From a virus: DNA of 36,145 bases. Each line of letters opens with the position of its first letter. Within the stretch, counting starts at the first letter, position 1. The stretch is from IMG/VR virus record IMGVR_UViG_3300031586_000015, positions 1 through 36,145 of that record; one strand, given 5' to 3'. This document shows, piece after piece, positions 22,898 to 29,425 of the stretch. The notes under the pieces are model-generated. The model was given only the letters and a program-made list of their open reading frames with translations. It did no database searches and was not told the DNA's origin. The position numbers were made by a program, and so were the translations under genes.

Positions 22898-23592
22898 AAA
22901 TAAAAACAACAACTGAAGATTTAAGCAAGCAGAACAAAAACAATCGAGGGCACTTAGTGCAAGTTAATATGGCGTCACAATGGCCACCCCCTAATGTGAA
23001 TTGGTATTACTCGGATAAATACGTGGCTATAGCACACGGTGATTGCAGGGAGATACTACCTTCCTTGCCACAGGTGGACTTGGTGCTTACGGACCCGCCT
23101 TATGGGTTAAAGATAGCTAATAATCCCTTTAGACAAAAATATAAAAAGGCACAATGGGATGATAAACCTGTACTCAAAGCACTATTAGATATTGTCATCG
23201 CAAAAGCAGATAAGGCTATTATATGGGGCGGTAACTATTTTGATTTGCCTACTACGCAGTGTTTCCTAGTATGGGATAAGTTGCAACCGCAAAATTTTTC
23301 ATCAGCCATGTGTGAACAAGCATGGACTAATATTAAAATGCCAGCCAAGATATACCGCAAGTGGGTTGTATCATATGCTAAAGAGCATCCTACACAGAAA
23401 CCAGTACCATTGATGGAATGGTGCATCTTATTAGCAGGAGAAACTGTATCAATAATTGACCCGTTTATGGGAAGTGGTACTACTTTAAGAGCTGCTAGGA
23501 ATCTACTCCGCAAGTCCATAGGCATAGAAATCGAGGAGAAGTATTGTGAGATAGCAGCTAAACGCTGTAGTCAAGGGGTACTGGAGTTATGA
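22894..23592 (+). CDS. DNA methyltransferase (N6-adenine/N4-cytosine, DPPY type), copy 1
   Basis: 232 aa, GTG start overlapping the previous gene. Motif IV DPPYG at 67-71; HPTQKP at 165-170; DPFMGSGTT (SAM-binding motif I) at 189-197, then IGIEIEEKYCEIAAKRC. The order, catalytic motif before SAM motif, is that of beta-class methyltransferases (PF01555). The first ten residues (KIKTTTEDLS) copy the start of the HNH gene at 24214, so the true methyltransferase start may be ATG 22969 and the upstream part a transferred leader. The target base is not predictable from sequence. Confidence 0.85.
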   Translation: MKIKTTTEDLSKQNKNNRGHLVQVNMASQWPPPNVNWYYSDKYVAIAHGDCREILPSLPQVDLVLTDPPYGLKIANNPFRQKYKKAQWDDKPVLKALLDIVIAKADKAIIWGGNYFDLPTTQCFLVWDKLQPQNFSSAMCEQAWTNIKMPAKIYRKWVVSYAKEHPTQKPVPLMEWCILLAGETVSIIDPFMGSGTTLRAARNLLRKSIGIEIEEKYCEIAAKRCSQGVLEL

Positions 23593-24212
23593 GACCTTAT
23601 TATTCTGATAAATATGTGACCATATATAACTGCGATTGCAGGGAGATATTACCTGAATTGCCACAGGTGGACTTGGTGCTGACTGACCCGCCGTATGGAG
23701 TTGGATTTAAGTATTCTGCATATCAAGATACAGAGGAAAACTTCTTTGAAAATATCCAGCCAGTAATCATAAAATGTGTGGCTAGTTATCCTTCTATGGT
23801 TCTGTGTATGTCTATGAAAAGATTGTTTGATATGCCAAGACCTAAAAGTTTACTTTGTTGGGCAAAACCAGGTAGTGTTAGACGAAATCCTATGGGTGGG
23901 TTTTCTGAATGGGAGCCCATTCTAGTTTACGGCAAGGCAAGATACATGAATGATTTTAAGTATCTTCCTGACTGTCTTAACCATCTCAAAGAAGCTGGAA
24001 AGTTTCCTTGCCCTAAGCCTATTCGCTTATTTATGTGGTTAGTTGGTAGCAACCTTTCAAAACCACAGTCTATTCTTGACCCATTTATGGGAAGTGGGAC
24101 AACATTAGTAGCTGCCAAGCAATTTCTCCGTAAGTCAATCGGCATAGAAATCGAGGAGAAGTATTGTGAGATATCGGCCAAACGTTGTAGCCAGTCTGTT
24201 ATGGAGTTCTAG
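23589..24212 (+). CDS. DNA methyltransferase (DPPY type), copy 2
   Basis: 207 aa, ATGA overlap. DPPYG at 33-37 and DPFMGSGTT at 164-172, C-terminal FLRKSIGIEIEEKYCEISAKRC almost identical to copy 1, so the two arose by duplication. The middle differs strongly (WAKPGSVRRNPMGGFSEWEP, PCPKPIRLFMWLV), and the middle is where the target-recognition part lies. HPTQKP is replaced by CPKP. Expected to modify a different sequence. Confidence 0.83.
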   Translation: MRPYYSDKYVTIYNCDCREILPELPQVDLVLTDPPYGVGFKYSAYQDTEENFFENIQPVIIKCVASYPSMVLCMSMKRLFDMPRPKSLLCWAKPGSVRRNPMGGFSEWEPILVYGKARYMNDFKYLPDCLNHLKEAGKFPCPKPIRLFMWLVGSNLSKPQSILDPFMGSGTTLVAAKQFLRKSIGIEIEEKYCEISAKRCSQSVMEF

Positions 24213-24244
24213 TATGAAAATCAAAACAACAACTGAAGATAAGA
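24203..24244 (+). repeat. 42-bp junction repeat, copy A
   Basis: GGAGTTCTAGT plus the first ten codons of the HNH gene and the base after, exact match by eye to 25050-25091. A third, diverged match of the coding part occurs at 22894. Confidence 0.85.
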
Positions 24245-24576
24245 TGTTCTCTGAGTACATCAGAAAGAGGGCGCTGAAGCGATGTGGTGGTTGTGAACGA
24301 TGCCATGCTCCTAAGACTTCTTACAAAGAGCTTCAGTGTGCTCATGTATTCTCTCGAAGGCATAAGTCAACGAGATGGGATGAAGATAATGCCTACGGAT
24401 TGTGTTTCGGATGCCATCAGTATTTTGGAGAGAATCCCTTAGAATACATGACCTTTGCCAAGAATGAACTGGGTTCGCAGAGATTTGAGATATTAAGACT
24501 ACGCCATGAGACAACACAGAAAATGGATATAGGAGCGGTAAGTCTCTATCTAAAGCAGTTATTGGAGGGAGTATGA
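24214..24576 (+). CDS. HNH/NinG-like nuclease, copy 1
   Basis: 120 aa from ATG 24214. Zinc pair CGGCERC, then LQCAHVFSRRHKSTRWDEDNAYGLCFGCHQYF: the AH-SRRH...D-DN...C--CH pattern of small phage HNH/NinG-type proteins, which cut or resolve branched DNA. Ends LYLKQLLEGV. It lies between methyltransferase genes; whether it is a restriction, homing or recombination nuclease cannot be told here. It is paralogous to 25093. Confidence 0.7.
   Translation: MKIKTTTEDKMFSEYIRKRALKRCGGCERCHAPKTSYKELQCAHVFSRRHKSTRWDEDNAYGLCFGCHQYFGENPLEYMTFAKNELGSQRFEILRLRHETTQKMDIGAVSLYLKQLLEGV
24555..24570 (+). repeat. Junction repeat GCAGTTATTGGAGGGA, copy 1
   Basis: Codes the end of an HNH gene (KQLLEG) and provides the ribosome site of the next gene. 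Related copies at 25446 (two bases differ at the end), 26009 and 29689. Confidence 0.8.
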
Positions 24577-25064
24577 GAATAGCTTATGCAGACCCCCCGT
24601 ATCTAGGTTGTGCGAACCTATATCCTGAAAAGCAGGAAGTTGACCACGAAAAACTTATAAGCGAGCTCGAGACTTATGCTGGTTGGGCTTTGTCTTGCAG
24701 TTCTCCATCGTTAAAAAATCTTTTATCTTTATGTCCAACTGATGTGCGTATAGCCGCATGGGTTAAGCCGTTTTGTTCATTCAAGCCCAATGTTAATCCT
24801 GCTTACGCATGGGAACCAATTATATTTAAGCCAGCTCGAGTTAAAAGAGATAGAAAAGAGCCAACAATCAGAGATTGGGTTTCGGCTAACATTACGTTAA
24901 AGAAGGGATTAGTAGGTGCAAAGCCAGCTGTATTTTGCTATTGGTTATTTAAATTACTAGGGGCTAACCCAGAAGACGAACTGCATGATTTATTTCCTGG
25001 GACTGGCATTGTAACTAGATGCTGGGAGAATTGGGTTGCTACTAATCAGGGAGTTCTAGTATGA
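24573..25064 (+). CDS. DNA methyltransferase-like protein (DPPY...DLFPGTG)
   Basis: 163 aa. N-terminal IAYADPPYLGCANLYP (DPPY 7-10) and C-terminal DELHDLFPGTGIV (139-145) match a compact phage family whose shared core also includes VKPFCSFKPNVNPAYAWEPI. The order resembles beta-class methyltransferases, but the protein is shorter. Likely DNA or nucleotide modification; the substrate is uncertain. It is separated from copy 2 by an HNH gene. Confidence 0.7.
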   Translation: MRIAYADPPYLGCANLYPEKQEVDHEKLISELETYAGWALSCSSPSLKNLLSLCPTDVRIAAWVKPFCSFKPNVNPAYAWEPIIFKPARVKRDRKEPTIRDWVSANITLKKGLVGAKPAVFCYWLFKLLGANPEDELHDLFPGTGIVTRCWENWVATNQGVLV

Positions 25065-25091
25065 AAATCAAAACAACAACTGAAGATAAGA
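25050..25091 (+). repeat. 42-bp junction repeat, copy B
   Basis: Exact copy by eye of 24203-24244. Here the leader reads through MKIKTTTEDKK and stops at TGA 25094-25096, which overlaps the ATG (25093) of the second HNH gene. Confidence 0.85.
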
Positions 25092-25096
25092 AATGA
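25061..25096 (+). pseudogene. Leader remnant of an HNH gene
   Basis: ATG 25061 gives an 11-residue frame (MKIKTTTEDKK) that matches the first residues of the HNH gene at 24214, then a stop overlapping the next ATG. It looks like the broken start of a gene that was replaced by the present copy; it may still act as a translational coupler. Confidence 0.55.
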
Positions 25097-25467
25097 GCAT
25101 ATTTAAGATTAAATTAAGAACAACAGACAAAATGTGGACTAAATATATCCGCACAAGAGATAACTATACATGCCAGAAATGTGGGAGACGATACACAAAG
25201 GATAACTGTCAAAATTTGGGTGTTTCTCATTATCACAGCCGGAGGCATGAGAATATCAGATTCGATGATGATAACTGTATAGCTCTATGTTCTATTCCAT
25301 GTCACCGATACTGGGGAACTGAAGGCCGTGCTGAATATACAGAGTTTATGAAGCGAAGGCTAGGCGAAGAGAGGTTTAAAAACCTTGAGATTAGAAAGAA
25401 CATCATTAAAAAGAGAGATGACAAGGCTGACAAGATAATTCTAAAGCAGTTATTGGAGAAGATGTGA
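25093..25467 (+). CDS. HNH/NinG-like nuclease, copy 2
   Basis: 124 aa, ATG 25093 coupled to the leader remnant. CQKC pair, then VSHYHSRRHENIRFDDDNCIALCSIPCHRYW, the same SRRH...D-DN-C...CH pattern as the copy at 24214, and a similar end, LKQLLEKM. Sequence divergence suggests an old duplication. Overlaps the next gene by four bases. Confidence 0.7.
   Translation: MSIFKIKLRTTDKMWTKYIRTRDNYTCQKCGRRYTKDNCQNLGVSHYHSRRHENIRFDDDNCIALCSIPCHRYWGTEGRAEYTEFMKRRLGEERFKNLEIRKNIIKKRDDKADKIILKQLLEKM
25446..25460 (+). repeat. Junction repeat, copy 2 (variant)
   Basis: GCAGTTATTGGAGAA at the end of the second HNH gene, read as QLLEK, supplying the ribosome site of the C5-methyltransferase-like gene. Confidence 0.75.
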
Positions 25468-26033
25468 AAGTATTAGTCGCTTGCGAGTTCAGTGGAATAG
25501 TAAGAGAAGCATTTCGTAAACGAGGGCATGATGCCTGGAGCTGTGACTTATTGCCTACAGAGATTTCAGGACAGCACTACCAACAAGATGTTGAAGGATT
25601 GCTTGAAATGGGGTGGGATATGATGATTGCTCACCCACCATGTACTCATCTGGCAGTAAGTGGGGCTAGATGGTTTAAGGATAAAAGGAAAGAACAGGCA
25701 GAGGCGATAGAGTTTTTTATGATGTTGGTTGAAGCACCGATACACAGAATATGTGTTGAAAATCCCATTGGCATTATGAGTACAAAATATCGTAAGCCAG
25801 GCCAGATTATACAACCTTGGCAGTTTGGGCATGGGGAAACAAAGGCAACCTGTTTATGGCTTAAAAACTTACCCCTGCTAAAGTCAACAGACATTGTTAA
25901 AGGGCGAGAACCCAGAGTACACCATGAGTCGCCAGGAATAAACCGCTGGAAAAACAGAAGCCGTACATTCCAGGGAATAGCAAATGCAATGGCTGAACAG
26001 TGGTCAGAGCAGTTATTGGAGGGAGAGAAATGA
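25464..26033 (+). CDS. C5-methyltransferase-like phage protein (PPC/ENP)
   Basis: 189 aa, GTG start. VACEFSGIVREAFRKRGHDAWSCDLLP followed by HPPCTHLAVSGARWF (PPC 58-60) and ICVENPIGIMSTKYRKPGQIIQPWQFGH match a widely distributed phage family with the PPC and ENP elements of cytosine-C5 methyltransferases, but lacking a clear target-recognition domain. It probably acts on DNA or nucleotides; catalysis is not certain. Ends EQLLEGEK. Confidence 0.65.
   Translation: MKVLVACEFSGIVREAFRKRGHDAWSCDLLPTEISGQHYQQDVEGLLEMGWDMMIAHPPCTHLAVSGARWFKDKRKEQAEAIEFFMMLVEAPIHRICVENPIGIMSTKYRKPGQIIQPWQFGHGETKATCLWLKNLPLLKSTDIVKGREPRVHHESPGINRWKNRSRTFQGIANAMAEQWSEQLLEGEK
26009..26024 (+). repeat. Junction repeat, copy 3
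   Basis: GCAGTTATTGGAGGGA at the end of the PPC/ENP gene, read as QLLEG, supplying the ribosome site of the ASCH-like gene. Confidence 0.8.
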
Positions 26034-26338
26034 CTGAATGTATAGTAATACCATTTATGCCAGAGTTTGAGGAACGGATGCTGACTGGAAAGAAAACAGC
26101 TACTACCAGGCCTAAAAAGTACGGGACCAGTGGGGATTTGTTCTCTGCGTTCAATCATACTTTCCAGCTTACTAAAGTTACTAAAGTATATCTGCAAGAT
26201 GTCTGTAGTACGGCATACGAGCGAGAAGGTTTTGACAGCCAGCCTGAATTTATAGAATACTGGAAACAATTACACCCACGGAAAGGCTATGTACCAGAAC
26301 AATTAGTTTGGTTTCATGAGTTTAAGTTAGTAGTATAA
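26030..26338 (+). CDS. ASCH-domain-like protein
   Basis: 102 aa, ATG 26030 overlapping the previous stop. MLTGKKTATTRPKKYGTSGDLFSAF, a middle KVTKVYLQDV and the C-terminal WFHEFKLVV follow the ASCH fold (ASC-1 homology), a nucleic-acid-binding beta-barrel often found in phages beside modification genes. Good ribosome site GGAGGGA. Confidence 0.65.
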   Translation: MTECIVIPFMPEFEERMLTGKKTATTRPKKYGTSGDLFSAFNHTFQLTKVTKVYLQDVCSTAYEREGFDSQPEFIEYWKQLHPRKGYVPEQLVWFHEFKLVV

Positions 26339-26347
26339 GGAGGGAAT

Positions 26348-26581
26348 GTGAACGAAAAGGCGAAGAAAGATTTAATCGAGGAATTGAAGGTTGTATTACA
26401 TGATGCTGATTGTTATTCAAAGCATGCAGCTATTGAGTTTGAGTTTGAAGATTTACAGGGAAATTATCAGAAGCAAGCCGAAGCTCTTATTCCAATAATA
26501 GAGGAGATAATAGAAAACCAGATAGAGAAAAGGATAAGGGATATAAGGTTGCAGTCAGCGATTAGTTGCATGGGGCTTTGA
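26348..26581 (+). CDS. Hypothetical helical protein
   Basis: 77 aa, GTG start behind AAGGAGGG. Acidic helices (KKDLIEELKVVLHDAD, ALIPIIEEIIENQIEKRIRDIRL). Unknown function. Confidence 0.5.
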   Translation: MNEKAKKDLIEELKVVLHDADCYSKHAAIEFEFEDLQGNYQKQAEALIPIIEEIIENQIEKRIRDIRLQSAISCMGL

Positions 26582-26593
26582 AAAGGAGGGAGC

Positions 26594-26971
26594 ATGAAAG
26601 AGAAACCAATCAACTTAAATGCCAGGGAAGTGCAAGGGATTATGGATGGGTCTATCACTCTTCTATTGAGGGTGATTAAGCCTCAGCCTCCAAATGGGTA
26701 TATCTATGGAGGCAATGATGGGGGGGATCCGTATTTACCAAATGAAGATAGTAATTATTGGAAGAGCAACTATATTCGTTGGAGACCAAAGAGAAAATAT
26801 TCAGTAGGCGACAGGCTTTGGTGTAGGGAGCCTTTCACCTCCGTAACATTCTGGACGCCATCACAGCAAATGCCTCAATGGGCTAGTCGTAACAATCTTG
26901 AGGTCACAAGCATTGAGGCTAAACAGATTGATGGAATATGGAGCTGGGTTATAGGAGTAAAAAAGACATGA
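26594..26971 (+). CDS. ASCH/YqfB-like phage protein with altered core motif
   Basis: 125 aa, AGGAGGG site. REVQGIMDGSITLLLRVIKPQPPNGYIYGG, then YSVGDRLWCREPF and the C-terminal WSWVIGV match the phage family whose usual start is EV-AIL-G-KTQTRRVIKPQP. Here the KTQTRR-type basic run is replaced by SITLLLR, so nucleic-acid contacts may be lost or changed. Fold and context agree with the other ASCH-like gene nearby. Confidence 0.6.
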   Translation: MKEKPINLNAREVQGIMDGSITLLLRVIKPQPPNGYIYGGNDGGDPYLPNEDSNYWKSNYIRWRPKRKYSVGDRLWCREPFTSVTFWTPSQQMPQWASRNNLEVTSIEAKQIDGIWSWVIGVKKT

Positions 26972-27378
26972 AAGAGAAAGAGATTGAAAATCTACAGATA
27001 GAACTTGACCAGGCGAATGAGCTGATAGTCGAGCTGAAGCAAGAGTTGGCAGAACTAAAGAAGCCCCCAGCAGGCATAGAGGAGTGCTTGCTGAGTGATG
27101 AGGAGATAAAAACTATAGAAGGAAGAGTTTTTAGGGAGTGTCAACCAGCAGGTTACGACTTTGAATTTAAGGTACAGAAGGCAGTAGCCCAAGCCCAGCT
27201 TGACAAGTGTGCAGCCTACATCAACCAGAAAGTAGAGCAGAAAGTGAAAGAGGAGAGGGAGCGGGTTCTTAATGAGATGGCTGATGTAGTTTTTGGTTGT
27301 GATGATTTACAAACCATGGAAAGGGCTATAACAGAATATCTTGAAGACGAGCAAGCTAAATTAAAAAAGGAGGAATAA
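26968..27378 (+). CDS. Coiled-coil protein
   Basis: 136 aa from ATG 26968 behind AGGAG. Heptad-like acidic coiled coil (EKEIENLQIELDQANELIVELKQELAELKK), then a Cys-containing middle and a second coil (KVEQKVKEERERVLNEMADV). No enzyme motif. Possibly a scaffold or regulator; unknown. Confidence 0.5.
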   Translation: MKEKEIENLQIELDQANELIVELKQELAELKKPPAGIEECLLSDEEIKTIEGRVFRECQPAGYDFEFKVQKAVAQAQLDKCAAYINQKVEQKVKEERERVLNEMADVVFGCDDLQTMERAITEYLEDEQAKLKKEE

Positions 27379-27379
27379 G

Positions 27380-27556
27380 ATGAAATTTACAAATAACGAA
27401 GTAAGACAATTCATAGCTGTGGTATCTATATTTGTAATTACTGCAATGTGTGTGCCCTGGGGGTTAGGTTTATCACATATCGAGTGGCAAGAATTAGCTG
27501 GAGTGTGTGCTCCGTTTGTGGGCTGGATTGCTTGGTTCTTTAAAATTAGAGAATAA
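27380..27556 (+). CDS. Two-helix membrane protein
   Basis: 58 aa, ATG 27380 behind AAGGAGGA. Two membrane segments, about 11-29 (FIAVVSIFVITAMCVPWGL) and 38-54 (LAGVCAPFVGWIAWFF), with short charged ends. Holin-like topology, but it lies in the early operon, far from the late lysis position. Could affect the host membrane or superinfection. Confidence 0.55.
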   Translation: MKFTNNEVRQFIAVVSIFVITAMCVPWGLGLSHIEWQELAGVCAPFVGWIAWFFKIRE

Positions 27557-27584
27557 TAACACTAGATAAAAACTAGCTAGATAG

Positions 27585-27613
27585 TTGACAAATTATTATA
27601 CGGGTGTTATTAT
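27585..27613 (+). promoter_or_regulatory. Internal promoter with operator-like dyad, probably leaderless
   Basis: TTGACA (27585-27590), 17-base spacer, TATTAT (27608-27613): the same architecture as the early promoter at 17664. A 9-bp dyad ATTATTATA (27592-27600) / TATAATAAT (27611-27619) spans the promoter and ends one base before ATG 27620, where transcription should start. So the zinc-ribbon gene would be read from a leaderless mRNA. Confidence 0.75.
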
Positions 27614-27619
27614 AATAAT

Positions 27620-27760
27620 ATGATTATAATAAAGTCATTCAAGTGCAAGCGATGTGGTGCAGAATGGTACCCACGCTCTCCCAAAATACCTAAATTTTGT
27701 CCAAGATGCCATTCACCGTATTGGGATAAGGAACGCAAACATGAAAAATATAAGTCCTAA
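27620..27760 (+). CDS. Small SPYWD zinc-ribbon protein, copy 1
   Basis: 46 aa, starting at the predicted +1 of the promoter. FKCKRCGAEWYPRSPKIPKFCPRCHSPYWDKER is a classic CxxC...CxxC zinc ribbon with the SPYWD ending that I associate with Dehalococcoidia and archaeal small regulators. The leftward operon encodes a paralogue at 31485-31607. Likely DNA-binding; the target is not known. Its 3' end overlaps the HNH gene. Confidence 0.65.
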   Translation: MIIIKSFKCKRCGAEWYPRSPKIPKFCPRCHSPYWDKERKHEKYKS

Positions 27761-28274
27761 ATTAGGTGCTATTATAGAAAGTAAAGAAATTGGGCTTAAG
27801 GGACATAATAAGCTAATTTGGGCAGCTTGTGAAAGATGTGGGAAGGAAAGATGGTCTCAGTTAATTCATGGGGCGCCTCAGGATAAACTTTGTCTTAAAT
27901 GTGCAATAAAAGAAGCAGGACGATTGGGAGATAAAAGTCCAACTTGGGAAGGTGGTCGTTTTATAAATTCTCAAGGATATATTCTAGTTTGGATTTCTAA
28001 AGAGGATTTCTTTTCATCTATGCGTAATGCTAGTAATCATGTTTTGGAACATCGTTTAGTAATGGCTAAACATCTTAAACGCTGCCTTTTACCTTGGGAA
28101 ATTGTGCATCACAAAAATGGTATTAAAACCGATAATAGAATAGAAAACCTTGAATTAATAAGCAGCGATATTAAACATAATACTATAACTAAATTAAGCA
28201 CTTATATCAAAAAATTAGAGAAGCGAAACGAAGAACTAGAGCAAGAAGTACGACTTCTTAGAAAGACGAGGTGA
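27741..28274 (+). CDS. HNH endonuclease with zinc ribbon
   Basis: 177 aa. ATG 27741 is favoured (AAGGA nine bases upstream) over in-frame starts inside the zinc-ribbon gene. CERCGKERW...CLKC zinc ribbon at the N-terminus, then VLEHRLVMAKHLKRCLLPWEIVHHKNGIKTDNRIENLELIS, the HNH_3 core (H-HHK-G---DNR-EN), and a C-terminal coiled coil. Typical of free-standing phage homing nucleases or DNA-cutting helpers. Confidence 0.78.
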   Translation: MKNISPKLGAIIESKEIGLKGHNKLIWAACERCGKERWSQLIHGAPQDKLCLKCAIKEAGRLGDKSPTWEGGRFINSQGYILVWISKEDFFSSMRNASNHVLEHRLVMAKHLKRCLLPWEIVHHKNGIKTDNRIENLELISSDIKHNTITKLSTYIKKLEKRNEELEQEVRLLRKTR

Positions 28275-28279
28275 GTTAA

Positions 28280-28453
28280 ATGAAAGCAGTTAAATGTCCA
28301 GTATGTGAAGGGACAGGACAAGTACCATCATGGTTCTATTCTGATAAAACAGTACGTGCCGATAGCACAATAGTCAGTATAAACAGTGTAACTTGTAGGT
28401 CATGTAATGGCAAGGGTTATGTAGAAGTGTCAGAATGTGAGGCAAGCAAATGA
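28280..28453 (+). CDS. DnaJ-type zinc-knuckle protein
   Basis: 57 aa, ATG 28280 behind GAGGTGAG. Two CxxCxGxG-type motifs (CPVCEGTGQ and CRSCNGKGY), as in the DnaJ cysteine-rich domain. Such minimal proteins occur in phages, with unknown targets. ATGA overlap with the next gene. Confidence 0.6.
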   Translation: MKAVKCPVCEGTGQVPSWFYSDKTVRADSTIVSINSVTCRSCNGKGYVEVSECEASK

Positions 28454-28764
28454 CCAAACAGGGAGAGATTTATCTTGGATTATTACTCAACAGATATCGT
28501 CTGAGTAAACTTTACCGTGAGCACCACCTAAACTTTTGGGATATTCCGAAAGAAGATAGACAAATTTTTTATGATGAAGTTGATAAAGACTTTGCCTTTC
28601 TCCACTCTCAAGGCGTGGTGATGCAGAAAGACCGAGTGAGTACATACAATGAATTGTGGGATACCAAGGCTGAAGCGGAATTTGAAGCTTATAACGCAGG
28701 CAGAAATGATATGCTCCGTGAATTTTGCTATTCAATAGAGCCACTAATAGAGGAGAAGGAATGA
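28450..28764 (+). CDS. Hypothetical protein, PLIEEKE C-terminus
   Basis: 104 aa, ATGA overlap. Acidic helical protein (YLGLLLNRYRLSKLYREHHLNFWDIPKEDR, FLHSQGVVMQ, FEAYNAGRNDML) ending EPLIEEKE. The next gene has a similar start (KQG) and the same ending, though the middles differ, so they are diverged paralogues or mosaics. Unknown function. Confidence 0.5.
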   Translation: MTKQGEIYLGLLLNRYRLSKLYREHHLNFWDIPKEDRQIFYDEVDKDFAFLHSQGVVMQKDRVSTYNELWDTKAEAEFEAYNAGRNDMLREFCYSIEPLIEEKE

Positions 28765-29006
28765 GTAAACAGGGAAAACTAAAATTAGGTACAGCCAAGG
28801 CAATAGCTAAGGGGTTAGGTTTTACCTGGAAAAGAATTGTAGAGGATAGTCTCGTGGACGAATTTCTTTGTAATGCGGATTTGGTATTAGAATATCTCCA
28901 AACCCAAGGAGTGGTGATAAAAGTGACTGCAAAAGAAGATGGCCTTGAAACATTTGTATTTGCAGAGGAATGTATGGTCCAGCCACTAATAGAGGAGAAG
29001 GAATGA
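28761..29006 (+). CDS. Hypothetical protein, paralogous ends
   Basis: 81 aa from ATG 28761, ATGA overlap. The sequence SKQGKLKLGTAKAIAKGLGF and YLQTQGVVIKVTAKEDGLETFVFAEE, ending QPLIEEKE, is related at both ends to the preceding protein. Its C-terminal coding DNA (28943-29000) is duplicated at 29366. Confidence 0.5.
   Translation: MSKQGKLKLGTAKAIAKGLGFTWKRIVEDSLVDEFLCNADLVLEYLQTQGVVIKVTAKEDGLETFVFAEECMVQPLIEEKE
28943..29000 (+). repeat. 58-bp duplication, copy A
   Basis: Matches 29366-29423 with two mismatches by eye. It encodes LETFVFAEECMVQPLIEE in this copy, plus the following ribosome site. In copy B the same DNA is read in a different frame. Confidence 0.8.
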
Positions 29007-29206
29007 AAAACACCTTTACAGACAGAGAAAAACACGCTTTATACCAGGGATTGATGATGCCGATTAGTATACTATTTCACAAGCGGACTCCACTCTATGA
29101 CGATCTCTATTCTGACGAAGCTCACTACGTACAGTTGGGGGAGACAATCGCAGTTACTGGAATAGTAACTGCAATAGCCTTGCTGATTTGGAGGAAAAGA
29201 AAATGA
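29003..29206 (+). CDS. Small membrane protein, copy 1 (TDREKHAL family)
   Basis: 67 aa from ATG 29003 (AGGAGAAGGA site, ATGA overlap). N-terminus KNTFTDREKHALYQGLMMPISILFHKRTP; C-terminal membrane helix (ETIAVTGIVTAIALLIW) followed by RKRK. Paralogous to the protein at 30299. Single-span topology with a basic cytoplasmic tail. Confidence 0.55.
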   Translation: MKNTFTDREKHALYQGLMMPISILFHKRTPLYDDLYSDEAHYVQLGETIAVTGIVTAIALLIWRKRK

Positions 29207-29412
29207 ATCCATATTATAGATTGTTTGTTACTGGTACAACGGGGGATGTATGGGATTGTGAGAGAGACGGTCATTGCTTACATCCTTCAACAGACCCTAG
29301 ATTATATTGGTGTTGCAAGTGTGGGAAATATATAAGACCGAATGGAGCTACTGTTGAGAGATTGCCCTTGAAATATTTGTATTTGCAGAGGAATGTATGG
29401 TCCAGCCACTAA
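29203..29412 (+). CDS. Small Cys-containing protein with out-of-frame duplicated tail
   Basis: 69 aa from ATG 29203, overlapping the previous stop. Central DCERDGHCLHP and WCCKCGKYIRPNGA suggest a zinc-binding knot. The last 16 residues (PLKYLYLQRNVWSSH) are translated from copy B of the 58-bp duplication in a different frame, so the original C-terminus has been replaced. Confidence 0.5.
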   Translation: MNPYYRLFVTGTTGDVWDCERDGHCLHPSTDPRLYWCCKCGKYIRPNGATVERLPLKYLYLQRNVWSSH

Positions 29413-29423
29413 TAGAGGTGAAG
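29366..29423 (+). repeat. 58-bp duplication, copy B
   Basis: Second copy of 28943-29000. The start codon position that follows it is ATA (29426) where copy A has ATG (29003). Confidence 0.8.
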
Positions 29424-29425
29424 AA

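Noticed and set aside
25646-26269. Long minus-strand frame opposite the PPC/ENP gene
   Set aside because: The plus-strand protein has strong family motifs; the minus frame has none and no start context.
28970-29003. Upstream ATG starts (28970, 29393) for the membrane protein and the ATA frame
   Set aside because: Both fall inside the end of the preceding gene. The ribosome site lies downstream of them, right before 29003 and 29426.
28487-29035. 182-codon minus-strand frame opposite three small genes
   Set aside because: It covers tightly coupled plus-strand genes with ribosome sites and shows no recognisable protein pattern.
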